64,000 bases of DNA from Hybos culiciformis (lineage: Eukaryota; Arthropoda; Insecta; Diptera; Hybotidae), in contig OZ023273.1 in the NCBI GenBank assembly GCA_964007475.1, positions 7,893,234 through 7,957,233 on the forward strand. Reading direction: 5' to 3'. The notes under the pieces were generated by a model. The model worked only from the letters and a program-made list of their open reading frames with translations. It did no database searches and was not told where the DNA came from. This document shows, in pieces, positions 36,829 through 47,929 of the stretch. Position 1 is the stretch's first letter, and every line of letters starts with the position of its first letter. A program made the position numbers and the translations under genes.

Positions 36829-39800
36829 TCAATAAAATCGTAAACATTTTAGAGTCGCAAAAAATGAAAATATTATTATAAAGTTAAACATTATATAAAT
36901 TTTCACAGTTTTATTCCCAAAATTAGTTGAATCTGAATTGATAACATGAATTTTTCCGCCATGATTTTTATGCACAAAACACTGAAAAATATAAAAGTTA
37001 TTCTTTTTTTTACATTATTTATAGACATATTGTATACATATATAATTATTACTTATAATAGAATATTTAAAAAATATTTATATATAAAGTGAATTGAAAT
37101 TATATTTTAATAACCTGGTAATATAATAAATCAGGCGCATCCATTGGAACAGTCCAATTGAAATAACCTGCATCACCCGGTTCACACTCAAGGCTTAAAC
37201 TTTTTACAAAGTCGTCAAATGTTTCATACGTTACATCTCTGTTGTTATTCAGTTTAAATTCACATAATTTTCCAACTAGAATAAAGAAAATGCGTTTTGT
37301 TGATTACAACATTAGTATTATAAGGATGTAATAGTTTTCTAAATGTCATATTAGAATTTTTTAGTTCTTTAATATTCTAAAATCAAAAATTTTTCTGAAA
37401 AAATTACCTCCTAATGGAGTTGGATATCCTTGCTCGTCAAAAATGATACCTGCATAAATATTAAAATCTTTAAATTCCGATTTCATGAATTGTACCGCAC
37501 CACCTTCGGCAGTATCCGTAATATAAAATGGGTGGTATCTTAAAGACAAAAATTTTATGATTTTTACTATTTCATTAATCTGATACCTATATTTGAAATT
37601 TAAATATTCACCTAGATAATATTGACGGATCGTTGCCGCCTTCAACAATAAATGTATAAGTTTCACCACGTTCTACAACTAAATCTGGTAATAGCAAATC
37701 ATTTAAGTACCACGCTAAATTTGTCATATAACTTCCAAATAATTGTTTCGGACCTATTCTTGCATTTATTACAGTTTCACCAACCAAAGTTAATTTAGAC
37801 CAATTTATAGGTGAATTTACATCAATAACTTCTTGCAGTGAATTTGAACATGTGTTATCGTTCTGAAAAAAAAAAAAAATTATTTAATTAATAAGGCCTA
37901 TTTAAGCTTCAATTATATCATTACTTTTGATGAAAAATTTATTTCTGTGGAATCCAGAACCAAACCTTCTTCGTTCTCGAAATTAAAACTTGGCTGATTT
38001 AAAGCACTTAATTGACTTATAGCTGCAACTACAGATGTTTTCCGATTCAGTGGTATTTCTCTATCGAGATGTGGTTCTCGGGTTTTAATCAACCTCTTAT
38101 ATTTAATTCGAGTTATATCATTTTTCCTCTCGCCTTTGGCTAAAAAATTAAAATTACGGTGAGAAATAGTTTTTTATTAAACTTATTTTGATAACCTACT
38201 GATAATGATATCATTTTTCCCACCAATTATATCATCAGGACAAACACCGTGTTTTCCATCACATTCCTTTTCCCTTGAAATGAAATAATCTTGCGCTTGG
38301 AATGTATTTGTTAATTTGTCATAGTAAGCAACAACTACGTCAGCTCCAAGGGTATCTGATTGATGATTCGCTCCCGATATACCGAATATTATACACTGAT
38401 CTTCATCGATTCTACCTATTAATTCAATGTGTAAATATTCTCCTTCAGCTGCCCATTTTACTTGTAGTCTTTCTTTCAAAAGTTCTCGACAATTATTTGC
38501 CACAGGTGGGGATGGTGTCGTTGTCTAAAAAATATTTGATTATTCAAAAAAAAAACATTACAAACAAGACAAATAAACTTACAGGATTATACCACCACGG
38601 CGGCTGAAAATACGAAAGTAAAGAAGTAAATTATAAGTAATTCATCAAATTTTATAATACTTACAGCTAATTTAGTTTGACCCAAAGCAGGTGGAACGTC
38701 CAAATCTCTCGGAATAAAAACATGACCAAAATTTATTCGATATTCAATTGACCAAACAGCTAACCATTCAATATCGTAAACGGTTATGTTTCCAGGCAAT
38801 TGTATTTCAATATCTTCACCCTGATACATTCTTAATGGTTCAAATGAACCAACTTCATTTGAAACCTAAAATAATTAAATTTCGTTGAATAATATGATCA
38901 AAAGTATTGATTATTTTTCATTTATTTACTTTTGTTCCCATTATATTAGGTTCAGGTCCATTACCAACCTATTAAAAATCAAATGCTTATTTATAACAAG
39001 GACTAATGTAAATTAAAAACATATTACCCAAAAATAAGAGTCTGGACCAAGTCCGTCATAATGAAAATTTGGAATGTAAAATGTTTTTGCATCCAAAATA
39101 CTTATGTTGCTAGAACGTAAACCGTGTGCGAGACGACGAAATTCTGGTAAAACTCTTGGTTTGGGAACATCAATGCCTGGTGGTATGAAAACTTCTCCAA
39201 AATCAACCGTAAAACGTCTACACCAAACTGAGAGCCATCTGATGTCTTTAATTCGTTTTCCTACAAAAAATATATAAAAATGTAGCTTCGAATACGTAAA
39301 TTCATAGTAAAACTATTAACTCTATGAAAAATGTTTATATTAATATTGTTTATATGTTTACACATACCCATTGGTAAACGAAGTATAATATCTGAATTTT
39401 TGTGCGCTCGAAGAATAGGCGGATTTCTGAAAATTAATAGTTAAATAAATAACAGAAAAAAAAATTAATAAGGTTTTCTGATAAAATAGTCTTACAAGCC
39501 AGTATGATCACTGTTCTCCGGATAAACTATCATGGTGCCTTCAGGTGATGGTCTTGGTGTGCGCCCCACCTGAAATGTAGGTTATTTTTTTGAAACATAA
39601 ATTTTCAATAGAATTTCAATTAAATGTAGAAGTTATAATCATATAAATATGAACTTGAATATTATTTGAATTTAATAAACAAAAAATTTCACATGGAATT
39701 TTAATTTCAAAGTTTAAAGTACCCAAAAGAAAGCATCAGGAGCTGTTCCATCGTATGCAAAGCCCTTAATAAATAATGTTGTTTCATCGATAGCATAAAC

Positions 39801-40749
39801 TGAACCCTAAAATTAATAATATACACTTGTCTAAGATGAATAAATTTTTTTCATTTTTTTTTGTTTAATTACTTTAATACCGTGAGCATAATTCTTAAAT
39901 GAACCTATTAAACGTCCATAATATGGTTCAGGTGGTGCTTTTCCAAAGGCTGAAATTAAACATAAACATTTAGTATAAATCAAAGTATTTGAATTCGTTA
40001 TGAATAGTAAATATTTGATTTTGTTGTATTGTAATATGATGCGCAATGATTTAATTATTTTAAAGAAGCATTAATAATTCTTTAATCATCTTCCGTGTAA
40101 GAATTAGAAATATAAGTACATACAAAAATTATATACATAGGTTGATATGTAAATTTAATGAGCTTATATTAAGTGAATGATGTTTAAATGATATACATTT
40201 TATGTGTGACGCCTAATTAGTAACATTTTCAAAGGATCTAAAAAAATGAACTTCTTGAAAAAACTCCATTTATTATATTATTATTAGTTAATGTGTGAAT
40301 GTGTATACGGGGATCCCAGGTGTAATTTCGACGATGGATTGAAATTTTAAAATAATACCCACATTCGACGCAGAATTTTCCATAGTCGTCCAATGAATAT
40401 ATTATTTTAAAATTCGAATCCAACGTCGAAATTCATACCTGGGATCCCCAACTATATACATTCGTATGAATCCTAACCTCTTTTAACTAATTGGACATAA
40501 CAAAACTTCTACATAAAAATATGATAATTTTTTAGCTCTGTGTATGCATGTATATATTATACATATAATTATTTGTATAAACATATAATTATATATATAT
40601 ACTTAAATATTCATATATAGCTTGCAAAATTTACCTTTGTAAATGGAAATTGACAACACTAAACCCACTAATAATAAATAAAAATCTTTTTTCAAAATTA
40701 AACCATAGATTTGAAGTTGCTTAATATATAAAACTTTAATAAAATTCAT
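36829..40749 (-). CDS. Skeletor: Skeletor-type secreted protein with two DM13 domains, a DOMON domain and a cupredoxin-like end
   Basis: Fifteen minus-strand exons: 40749-40635, 39949-39873, 39806-39723, 39569-39496, 39426-39368, 39260-39028, 38968-38930, 38865-38665, 38603-38583, 38524-38200, 38139-37925, 37862-37612, 37538-37408, 37275-37115, 36981-36829. All are GT-AG and in phase, giving 712 residues. A hydrophobic stretch at about 24-37 (FYLLLVGLVLSISIY) is a probable signal peptide; an in-frame upstream ATG at 40918-40920 also exists. DM13-1 about 48-165 (WLSVWC motif), DM13-2 about 177-284, linker with PPALGQTK and PPWWYNP, DOMON about 310-440 (GRIDEDQ, CDGKHGVCPDD), then a plastocyanin-like region with YYQCFVH near 661-666. 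The last about 24 residues are strongly hydrophobic, suggesting a GPI signal or membrane tail. Drosophila Skeletor is a spindle-matrix-associated protein; related Knickkopf proteins are extracellular chitin organisers. The linker and GVCPDD block favour Skeletor; Knickkopf is the alternative. Cellular role here is inference. Confidence 0.88.
40309..40449. mobile_element. Small palindromic (foldback) insert in a Skeletor intron
   Basis: The ends GGGGATCCCAGGT and its complement ACCTGGGATCCCC bracket 141 bp. The arms continue as imperfect inverted repeats of about 50 bp (AATTTCGACG, TGGATT, AAATTTTAAAATA on one side and their complement on the other). No clear target duplication was found. It lies between coding exons 1 and 2 of the Skeletor-type gene. 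The minus-strand open frame over it is not a gene. Confidence 0.75.
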
Positions 40750-43086
40750 TCTTTCATTTGAAAAATTTTGTAATATTTTTCTTATCCAATTTCTGAAATG
40801 AAAAAAATTAAAAAATTTTACATACAATTTTCTTTTTCTCTTTTCATTTTTTGGTAAACTTATATTTGGTAAAGAAAGGAAAATTTTGTTTTCTTGAAAA
40901 AGAGAAAAAATTTTTAACAATTACTTTTATTATTCTGAAGTTTTAAATAATTGATTTTTATTTATTTTTTGTATATAAAATTAAATTGTATATAAATAAA
41001 AAAAATTATTTTTAATTAATTTTAATAAATTTTTTTATTGGAAAATGTATAAAAAAAAAAAATATAACTATTAGTGAGCTTATTTTGTTAATAAATGAAT
41101 AAAAAAGAATAAAAAATTTTCTATATTTATTTTTTTTTTTCTAACAAGGATAAATTGATATAATTTTGGTAAGAACACGAAAAGGATAACATTATTCTGA
41201 AACTTTCTCGAGAAAGCTTTTTCACCACTGCAGAATAATAATTATCCTTTTCGTTTTTACACCATAACCATTATTTTCTTTATTCCTTATTTCAAAAATG
41301 TAGAAGATGAAGAATAATCAATTCGTTTGAAAAACGGAATAAGCTCACTAATAAACTTTTATTAAATGAAAGCAGCAATAGTATGAATTAAATGTTTTTA
41401 TTAATTAATAAATTAAATAATTTATAATAATATTAATTTTCAAATTAACAAATCGAACCATTGAGATTATAATAATTTTTTTTAGGATATTGTAGACATA
41501 TAGACATACAAATTTTAAACCATTGTTGATAATAACACTTATATTATTGTTGTTAGCTATATTAATTCTCTTATATAAGCTAGATCTATACAACAAGTAA
41601 TAACTCTCTAAAATATATTTATGTAGATACTGGAAATTAAGTATATATATTCTTAATTTTAAGCCTTATGCTATTTTATTTTATCTGTCGCAATCTTAAA
41701 TGAGCATAATCCTCTGTTTTCTATAAATGAAGTAATAAATAAACACTAAAAGACTCTACTTGTAATCATGTTGACATTTCTTCTAAATACTTTTCAGTCT
41801 TTTATTACCATTCTTAAAATAAAATTTTCATTAAAATTAAATTATCATGGTATCATATATTATTATTAATTCAGCTATAATAATATTGATAAATTAATAT
41901 AATAATTATTAATTATAGCTCTATCACTCATATATGGTTATATGAAAGTATATAACTATATAGTTTATATTTTATTAAAGCTAAAAAAAAATATCACAAA
42001 AATAAAAAATTGTCTAAGATTAATTAAAATTAGGAAAAAAAATTGTATGATTGATTTGTTTATTTGTTTATTTATTTATTTATTTATTTAACCGATTAAA
42101 ATTAAACGATTTTATTATGCTAATTTGTTGTTATAAATTGACAATTATTTATTAAGTTAACTTTTTTAAAAGAAATAAAATCAAATAGTATGTAAGAATT
42201 GAACAGAGTATACGAATATGCAAAATCACAAAAATTTTGTGTCAGAATTATTTTATTGGTTATTCTTTATTTTATTAGTTTATGCAAATTAAGTGATATA
42301 ACTTCTATTAAATAATATTAATAAATATTAATAAAAATAAGTTTTAAAAAATCTTTTTTTTAGTTTTATTTCTGTAGAAAAAAATAATATGGATATAATT
42401 TTAATAGACGTTTAGTCGTCTTTTAAATTATATGCTTTTTTAATTATAAATAATGTATCGTAAGAATTGTTTTGTTAAAACCTCAAACTGGTTACAAAAA
42501 ATAAATAAAAAAGTTATAAAAACTATAAAAAAAAGTTGAAAGTCTTATTTGTACCCTTTGGCCGTAGTTGAGGGCTTCTTTAATCCTAATCATAGTACTT
42601 TAATCAACAAAAATCAAAAAAAAAATTTTTTTTCAAAGTTGAGCTTTTGCAGCTGATGCCTGAATTAAAAATAATAATAATAATAATTAGAAGACTTATT
42701 AATTCACTTTTCCTGCTTAAGAAAAATGCTGCAATTGGTACATTTTTAATTATTTTAAAATATTCTAATTCAATGACATAATCAATTAAAATTAAAGGAA
42801 TGATATCAACTTATAAAATAAAGAAGTTTTAGATTTTTAAGCTAAAAGTACATAGTGGATGCAAAATCCCTTAAATTACATACATACTTTTTCCATGTTT
42901 TCAAACATAGATTTTTGATAAAAGTAATAAATTGTAATTGTTATGAATTGAAATTTCGTTCATTCGTTGTACATGTACAGGCCGAGTAAAAAATTATTGT
43001 GTTTGAAATAATTATATATTATATCCCATGATAATATGGAACAAAATACTTTACAATCAAAGCATGAAAATATTCTATTCAAATAT
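40750..43086. other. Upstream flank of the Skeletor-type gene up to the LTR element
   Basis: AT-rich, with the 281-bp MITE listed above and short TTTA repeats (about 42056-42090). It presumably holds the Skeletor promoter and any 5' non-coding exon; none could be placed. Confidence 0.45.
41071..41351. mobile_element. TA-flanked MITE, 281 bp
   Basis: Termini TTAGTGAGCTTATT and its exact complement AATAAGCTCACTAA, flanked by TA (41069-41070, 41352-41353), indicate a Tc1/mariner-type MITE. An inner pair of inverted words (CGAAAAGGATAA and TTATCCTTTTCG) surrounds a CTCGAG-centred stretch near 41200. There is no coding capacity. It lies 5' of the Skeletor-type gene. Confidence 0.85.
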
Positions 43087-43367
43087 TGTGGTATAGAGGG
43101 CGCAAATACTAGGTTATAAAGAATGTACTAAAAGAGTGCTATAAATGAAATGTAAAAAAATGGAAACACTTTGTGAAATAGTTTTGTATTGTTTTATTTT
43201 GAACTAGATAAGAAGCCTGTAAAAGTTGATATTAGAAATAAAATTATAATTAAGAATATAAAAAAAATCTTAATTATTTACAATTGCAAGGAGCAGCCTA
43301 GTTACTATATTATTATTTAGGGATCGTAAGAACGATCTTTCCATCAGTCTCAAGGCGAGACATTACA
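43087..43367 (+). repeat. 5' LTR
   Basis: Starts TGTGGTATAGAG and ends ACATTACA. It contains an AATAAA at 43237-43242 that could serve transcript termination. It is matched base for base by the 3' LTR except for one extra A in CTTAATTATTT. Confidence 0.95.
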
Positions 43368-43369
43368 AT

Positions 43370-43380
43370 TGGCGACGAGG
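43370..43380 (+). promoter_or_regulatory. Primer-binding site, tRNA-Ser type
   Basis: TGGCGACGAGG lies two bases after the 5' LTR. It is complementary to the 3' end of eukaryotic tRNA-Ser(GCU) (acceptor strand CCTCGTC, then G and CCA), from knowledge of that tRNA's sequence. Confidence 0.8.
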
Positions 43381-43409
43381 AAGAAAAAGTTTTTTTTAGA
43401 AGAATCAAA

Positions 43410-44519
43410 ATGGCGAATGCAGAAAAAGCAGAAAAAAAGGAAGCGACATCAACAACGGTAATTCGGACGGCTGGATTAGGAACGGTTCCATGTTTCAAAA
43501 TTGAAGATAATTTTGAAGTTTATCAAGAGCGTCTGGAACAGTATTTCAAAGCAAATGAAGTTGATGAGGAAAAGCGGGTTTCTGTAATTTTAACAACAAT
43601 TAGTCAAAGAGCTTACGGAATCATCAGGGAAATTTCATTTCCAAAGAAGCCAAGCGAGCTTAGTTATGATGAGGTTATAAATTGTATGAAAGCGCAATTT
43701 GGTAAGCAAGAATCTGTTCTTAGAAAACGGATTATTTTTTTTGATTTAAGACAGAGTCCAGATGAAACAATAAATAGTTGGCATGTGCGAGTGAAAAGTG
43801 CTGCGATGTCATGTGATTTTAAGGACAAATTAAATGATTTTGTAAAGAACAAATTTTTAACTGGGATCACAAGAGGTCCAATTCTAGATAAATTGTGTGA
43901 AGAAGATCATGAGAAGCCATTAAATGATTTATTGAAAATTGCAGTTCAAAAAGAGGCGGCATTACACGAAAGAGAGATCAGTGTGAACAAATTGCAAAAA
44001 CAATCTGGTAAGCTGAAGACTAAAGGTGAGCCGAGAAGTGAGAGTGATAGCTCTAAGACTGAAAAATTGTGCTATGCCTGTGGTAAAGGTAACCATATTT
44101 TTAAGAATTGCAAATTTAGGGAATATAAGTGTAAAAAGTGTGAAAAAAAAGGGCACTTAGCAGTAGTTTGTAAGAAAAACAATAATAAAGCTGAAGGGAA
44201 GGAAAATTTAAATTCTAATGAAAAGAAGTTAAATTTTGTTGATTTTTATTATAATTCCTTCAATAATTCAAATGAAGAACCTATTTTAATAAAGTTTAAA
44301 ATAAATAATAGGTTAGTCGAGGCTGAAATTGATACTGGATCGGGAGTTTCAGTAATTCCAGAAAGGATTAGTGAAAATGATTTTAAAAATGTTAAATTAG
44401 AGCCAACAGATATTCGTTTAAGAACCTACGATGGAGGGGTTATTAATCCGGTGGGAAAAGTGAATATGATGATAGAATTTGAAAAAAAAAAAGATCACGC
44501 ACGGGATTTTGGTAGTTAA
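43410..44519 (+). CDS. gag: Retrotransposon Gag and N-terminal part of protease
   Basis: A 369-codon frame starting MANAEKAEKKEA. Residues about 30-190 are a capsid-like helical region with the family pattern (F-VYQERLEQYF, QFGKQESVLRKRIIFFDLRQ). Two CX2CX4HX4C zinc knuckles follow at C221-C234 and C241-C254, for RNA binding in the particle. The aspartic protease active site DTGSG starts at D308. The frame closes at TAA 44517-44519, before the conserved C-terminal protease motif, which lies in the overlapping pol frame. This is described as it stands; whether the offset is programmed frameshifting or an A-run mutation cannot be told from one copy. Confidence 0.92.
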   Translation: MANAEKAEKKEATSTTVIRTAGLGTVPCFKIEDNFEVYQERLEQYFKANEVDEEKRVSVILTTISQRAYGIIREISFPKKPSELSYDEVINCMKAQFGKQESVLRKRIIFFDLRQSPDETINSWHVRVKSAAMSCDFKDKLNDFVKNKFLTGITRGPILDKLCEEDHEKPLNDLLKIAVQKEAALHEREISVNKLQKQSGKLKTKGEPRSESDSSKTEKLCYACGKGNHIFKNCKFREYKCKKCEKKGHLAVVCKKNNNKAEGKENLNSNEKKLNFVDFYYNSFNNSNEEPILIKFKINNRLVEAEIDTGSGVSVIPERISENDFKNVKLEPTDIRLRTYDGGVINPVGKVNMMIEFEKKKDHARDFGS

Positions 44520-47517
44520 AGGGGGTAAAAACATTTTAGTTGGTAGAGATTTAATGAAAAGATTAGGAATTGAGTGTAAGATAAAAAACGATGTCGGAAG
44601 TAATTTTATTGAAGAAGATTTGGTTAAAATAAAGGAAAATTTAGTTTCCGAATTTAAAGGGCTATTTAATGGAAAAGTGGGAAAATATAATGGTACCAAA
44701 GTTTCTCTTCAATTTAAAGAAAATTCTATTCCAAAGTTTCTAAAACCAAGAAGCATTCCGTTTGCATTTAAAGAAGAGGTTGAAAAAGAGTTAGACCGCT
44801 TAGAAAAAGATGGAATTATAGAGAAAATTGAAAATTCAGAATATGGAACCCCTTTAGTACCAGTATTGAAAGAGAATGGTAAAATAAGAGTGTGCGCGGA
44901 TTATAAGAGTACAATTAATAAAGATTTAGAGGATGTTAAATATCCATTTCCCAGAGTAGACGATATTTTTCGCGAGTTACAAGGAGGGGAATTATATACG
45001 AAATTAGATGTTTTAGCTGCATATAATCAACTGGAAGTTGATGTAGAAACTGGTAGACGTTTAGCGTGGAGTACGCATAAGGGCATTTACAAGATGAATA
45101 GGTTACCATTTGGTACAAAACCAGCGTGTGCTATATTTCAAAGGGAAATAGAAAAAGTTTTGCAAGGTTGTAGGAAGACGGTAAATTTGCTAGACGATAT
45201 AGTTGTTACAGGACGTACCCTACAAGAGCATGTGACAAATTTGAGAAAGGTTTTGACTATTTTGAGTGATTGCGGATTTACGTTGAATGAGCCAAAATGT
45301 GAATTTTTTAAAACTGAAATAAAGTATTTGGGACATGTGGTGGATAAAAATGGGTTAAAGAAATCTAGGGAAAAGGTAGAAGCGATGATTGATGCTCCAA
45401 GACCAACGAATATTACAGAGGTTAGAGCATTCGTTGGTATGGTCAATTATTACGGGAAATTTGTTCCTAGTTTGTCCACTACATTGAACCCATTGTATAA
45501 ATTAATTAGAAAGAATGAAAATTTTGTTTGGAAACCTGAATGTGATGAAGCGTTTATGACTGTAAAAAAAGAATTAGTTTCAGACAGGGTTTTAGTTCAT
45601 TTTGACCCCAATTTACCGATTATATTAGAATGTGATGCTTCAAGCTATGGAATTGGGGCAGTTTTGTTGCACGAAATGAAGGATGGGTCGGAAAAGCCGA
45701 TAAGTTTTATTTCGCGAACATTAACGAAGGCTGAACGGAATTACGCGGTTATTCATAAAGAAGCTTTGGCTTTGGTTTGGTCAGTAAAAAAATTATATCA
45801 ATATTTAATGGGGAATCATTTTATTGTGCGGTCGGATCACAAACCGTTGGAAACGTTATTCGGAGATAATAAAGGTATACCTCAAATGGCAGCAGGTAGG
45901 CTGCAGAGGTGGGCATTGTATTTGGCAAATTTTAATTTTACAATGAAATATGTGAAAGGGCGTGATAATGTGAAAGCAGATGGTCTTTCAAGGTTGTGTT
46001 TGAAAGGGAAAGTAGAAAGAGTGTCTGAGTTTGAATATGTAAATTGGGTGGAAGATTTTGTACCAGTAAATTTTAATCAAGTAAAAATTCACACACGTAA
46101 AGATAAAATTTTAAGTAAAATTTTTATGTTTTTATTAAATGAGTGGCCTCAAAATACTTGTGAGGAAAACAAACCTTATTTTTATAGAAAGAATGAGCTG
46201 TCAGTGGAAAATGGTGTGATTATGTGGGGATATAGAGTAGTAATTCCTGAAAAGTTAAGAGAAATTGTTTTAAAAGAGTTGCATTCAACCCATATGGGAT
46301 CTACAAAAATGAAAGGAGTGGCTCGATCCTATTTTTGGTGGCCTTCTTTAGATAAAGATATTGAGAGAATTTCGAATAAGTGTAAAGTTTGTATGGAAAA
46401 TAGGCCTGAGCAAGCGAAAGTTCCTTTGAATAAATGGCCTAAAACATCAAAAGTATTTGAAAGAATTCATTTAGACTATGCTGGTCCATTTAAAGAAAAA
46501 ATGTTTTTAATCATAACAGATTCGTATAGTAAATGGCCAGAAGTATTTGTAGTTCCTAGGGCAGATACAGCTAATACATTAAGCAAGATTCGGGAAGTTT
46601 TTGCTAGATTTGGAATACCAAACACCATGGTAACGGATAATGGTTCTTGTTTTGTTTCAGAAGAGTTCGAACAGTTTTGTATAAGTAATTCTATAGTACA
46701 TTTGACTTCTCCGCCGTATCATCCAGCGAGTAATGGGGCGGCAGAGAATTCTGTCAAGTCGGTAAAAAATGCATTAAAAAAGTTAGTTAATAAAAATGAT
46801 AAAATATCGATGCATACTCATTTACAAAGATATTTATTTTTATATAGAAATTCACCCCATAGTACGACAGGAGTGAAACCATCAGAGTTAGTTTGTAAGG
46901 GACAGGTTCAGATACGATTTAATAAATTACTACCGAAAGTAGGTGATCGTAATGAAAGTCAAGAGAAAAATTACAAGGGAAATAAAATCAGAGAAAAATT
47001 AGGAATCGAAGATATAATTTATTATAGAGATTATAAAAATAACAAGCAGACCTGGAAAAAGGGGGTAGTAGTTGAGAGTTTGGGTAATTCTATTTATAAG
47101 TGTAGAGATATGAATTCAAACTTAATTTTAAAGAAACATATAGATCAGATAATGTGGAATAAAGATTTACAAGATAAATCAGACTATTTAAAGGTTCCTA
47201 TACAAATAGACTGCGAGTCAGAAACGGATTTTAAGAACGAAGAGGATTTAAAAAAAAGAAAGTTAAATGAAAATCTGTTGAGGCACAATAAGTTTTCTGC
47301 GCCGCCGTGGCAGATTTATGATAATTTTAAAAAAATTGATGAAAATGTAATTGGGAACGAAGAAGTAGAAGTAAACGAAATACCAGAAACAGGCCTATCT
47401 ACTTCAATTTCAGCCTCGACGGAATTAAAAGATATAGGAGATAAGGACGAAATAGAAATAAATGTAAGACCAAAAAGAGAAATAAAACCTAGAGTTAGAT
47501 TAATTGAAGAAATGTAA
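44479..47517 (+). CDS. pol: Retrotransposon Pol: protease end, RT, RNase H, integrase
   Basis: An open frame of about 1012 codons, one base offset from gag and overlapping it over 44479-44519. It has no ATG at its start, so it should be made as a Gag-Pol product. It begins with the protease end motif (LVGRDLM). Numbering from 44479: reverse transcriptase with catalytic D177 and D239/D240 (LLDD variant of YxDD); RNase H with D386 in ECDASSYGIGAVL; integrase zinc-binding H602, H605, C635, C638; catalytic D666, D720, E756 with the classic D-D-35-E spacing; and a charged C-terminal tail. No internal stop is present. The insertion enzymes all look intact at their key residues. Confidence 0.94.
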   Translation: MKKKKITHGILVVKGGKNILVGRDLMKRLGIECKIKNDVGSNFIEEDLVKIKENLVSEFKGLFNGKVGKYNGTKVSLQFKENSIPKFLKPRSIPFAFKEEVEKELDRLEKDGIIEKIENSEYGTPLVPVLKENGKIRVCADYKSTINKDLEDVKYPFPRVDDIFRELQGGELYTKLDVLAAYNQLEVDVETGRRLAWSTHKGIYKMNRLPFGTKPACAIFQREIEKVLQGCRKTVNLLDDIVVTGRTLQEHVTNLRKVLTILSDCGFTLNEPKCEFFKTEIKYLGHVVDKNGLKKSREKVEAMIDAPRPTNITEVRAFVGMVNYYGKFVPSLSTTLNPLYKLIRKNENFVWKPECDEAFMTVKKELVSDRVLVHFDPNLPIILECDASSYGIGAVLLHEMKDGSEKPISFISRTLTKAERNYAVIHKEALALVWSVKKLYQYLMGNHFIVRSDHKPLETLFGDNKGIPQMAAGRLQRWALYLANFNFTMKYVKGRDNVKADGLSRLCLKGKVERVSEFEYVNWVEDFVPVNFNQVKIHTRKDKILSKIFMFLLNEWPQNTCEENKPYFYRKNELSVENGVIMWGYRVVIPEKLREIVLKELHSTHMGSTKMKGVARSYFWWPSLDKDIERISNKCKVCMENRPEQAKVPLNKWPKTSKVFERIHLDYAGPFKEKMFLIITDSYSKWPEVFVVPRADTANTLSKIREVFARFGIPNTMVTDNGSCFVSEEFEQFCISNSIVHLTSPPYHPASNGAAENSVKSVKNALKKLVNKNDKISMHTHLQRYLFLYRNSPHSTTGVKPSELVCKGQVQIRFNKLLPKVGDRNESQEKNYKGNKIREKLGIEDIIYYRDYKNNKQTWKKGVVVESLGNSIYKCRDMNSNLILKKHIDQIMWNKDLQDKSDYLKVPIQIDCESETDFKNEEDLKKRKLNENLLRHNKFSAPPWQIYDNFKKIDENVIGNEEVEVNEIPETGLSTSISASTELKDIGDKDEIEINVRPKREIKPRVRLIEEM

Positions 47518-47637
47518 AATTTTATAGATATATAAAAAAAAAGAATTTTGTTTTGGTTGCCTTAATATCACATTAATATTTGAATTTAAATTTATTAATA
47601 AGAATTTTTTGTAAAAAAAAAAAAAAAAAAAAATCTT

Positions 47638-47649
47638 AGAAAGGGGGTA
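47638..47649 (+). promoter_or_regulatory. Polypurine tract
   Basis: AGAAAGGGGGTA directly precedes the TG of the 3' LTR, the usual place for plus-strand DNA priming. A long A run (about 47612-47632) lies just upstream. Confidence 0.8.
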
Positions 47650-47929
47650 TGTGGTATAGAGGGCGCAAATACTAGGTTATAAAGAATGTACTAAAAGAGT
47701 GCTATAAATGAAATGTAAAAAAATGGAAACACTTTGTGAAATAGTTTTGTATTGTTTTATTTTGAACTAGATAAGAAGCCTGTAAAAGTTGATATTAGAA
47801 ATAAAATTATAATTAAGAATATAAAAAAAATCTTATTATTTACAATTGCAAGGAGCAGCCTAGTTACTATATTATTATTTAGGGATCGTAAGAACGATCT
47901 TTCCATCAGTCTCAAGGCGAGACATTACA
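47650..47929 (+). repeat. 3' LTR
   Basis: 280 bp, identical to the 5' LTR apart from one missing A. It is followed by the AATAT duplication at 47930-47934. Confidence 0.95.

Larger units (their letters stand above)
43087..47929 (+). mobile_element. Ty3/gypsy LTR retrotransposon, near-complete and recent
   Basis: The element is 4843 bp with LTRs at 43087-43367 (281 bp) and 47650-47929 (280 bp), which differ by eye in a single base indel. It is flanked by a 5-base duplication AATAT (43082-43086 and 47930-47934). Each LTR starts TG and ends CA. The primer-binding site and polypurine tract are in place. The internal part encodes Gag with two zinc knuckles, an aspartic protease, reverse transcriptase, RNase H and integrase in the order typical of Metaviridae; no envelope frame is present. 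The two frames are offset at an A run within the protease region. LTR identity points to a very recent insertion. Confidence 0.96.

Noticed and set aside
40238..40423. 61-codon minus-strand frame
   Set aside because: Lies over a palindromic insert in a Skeletor intron.
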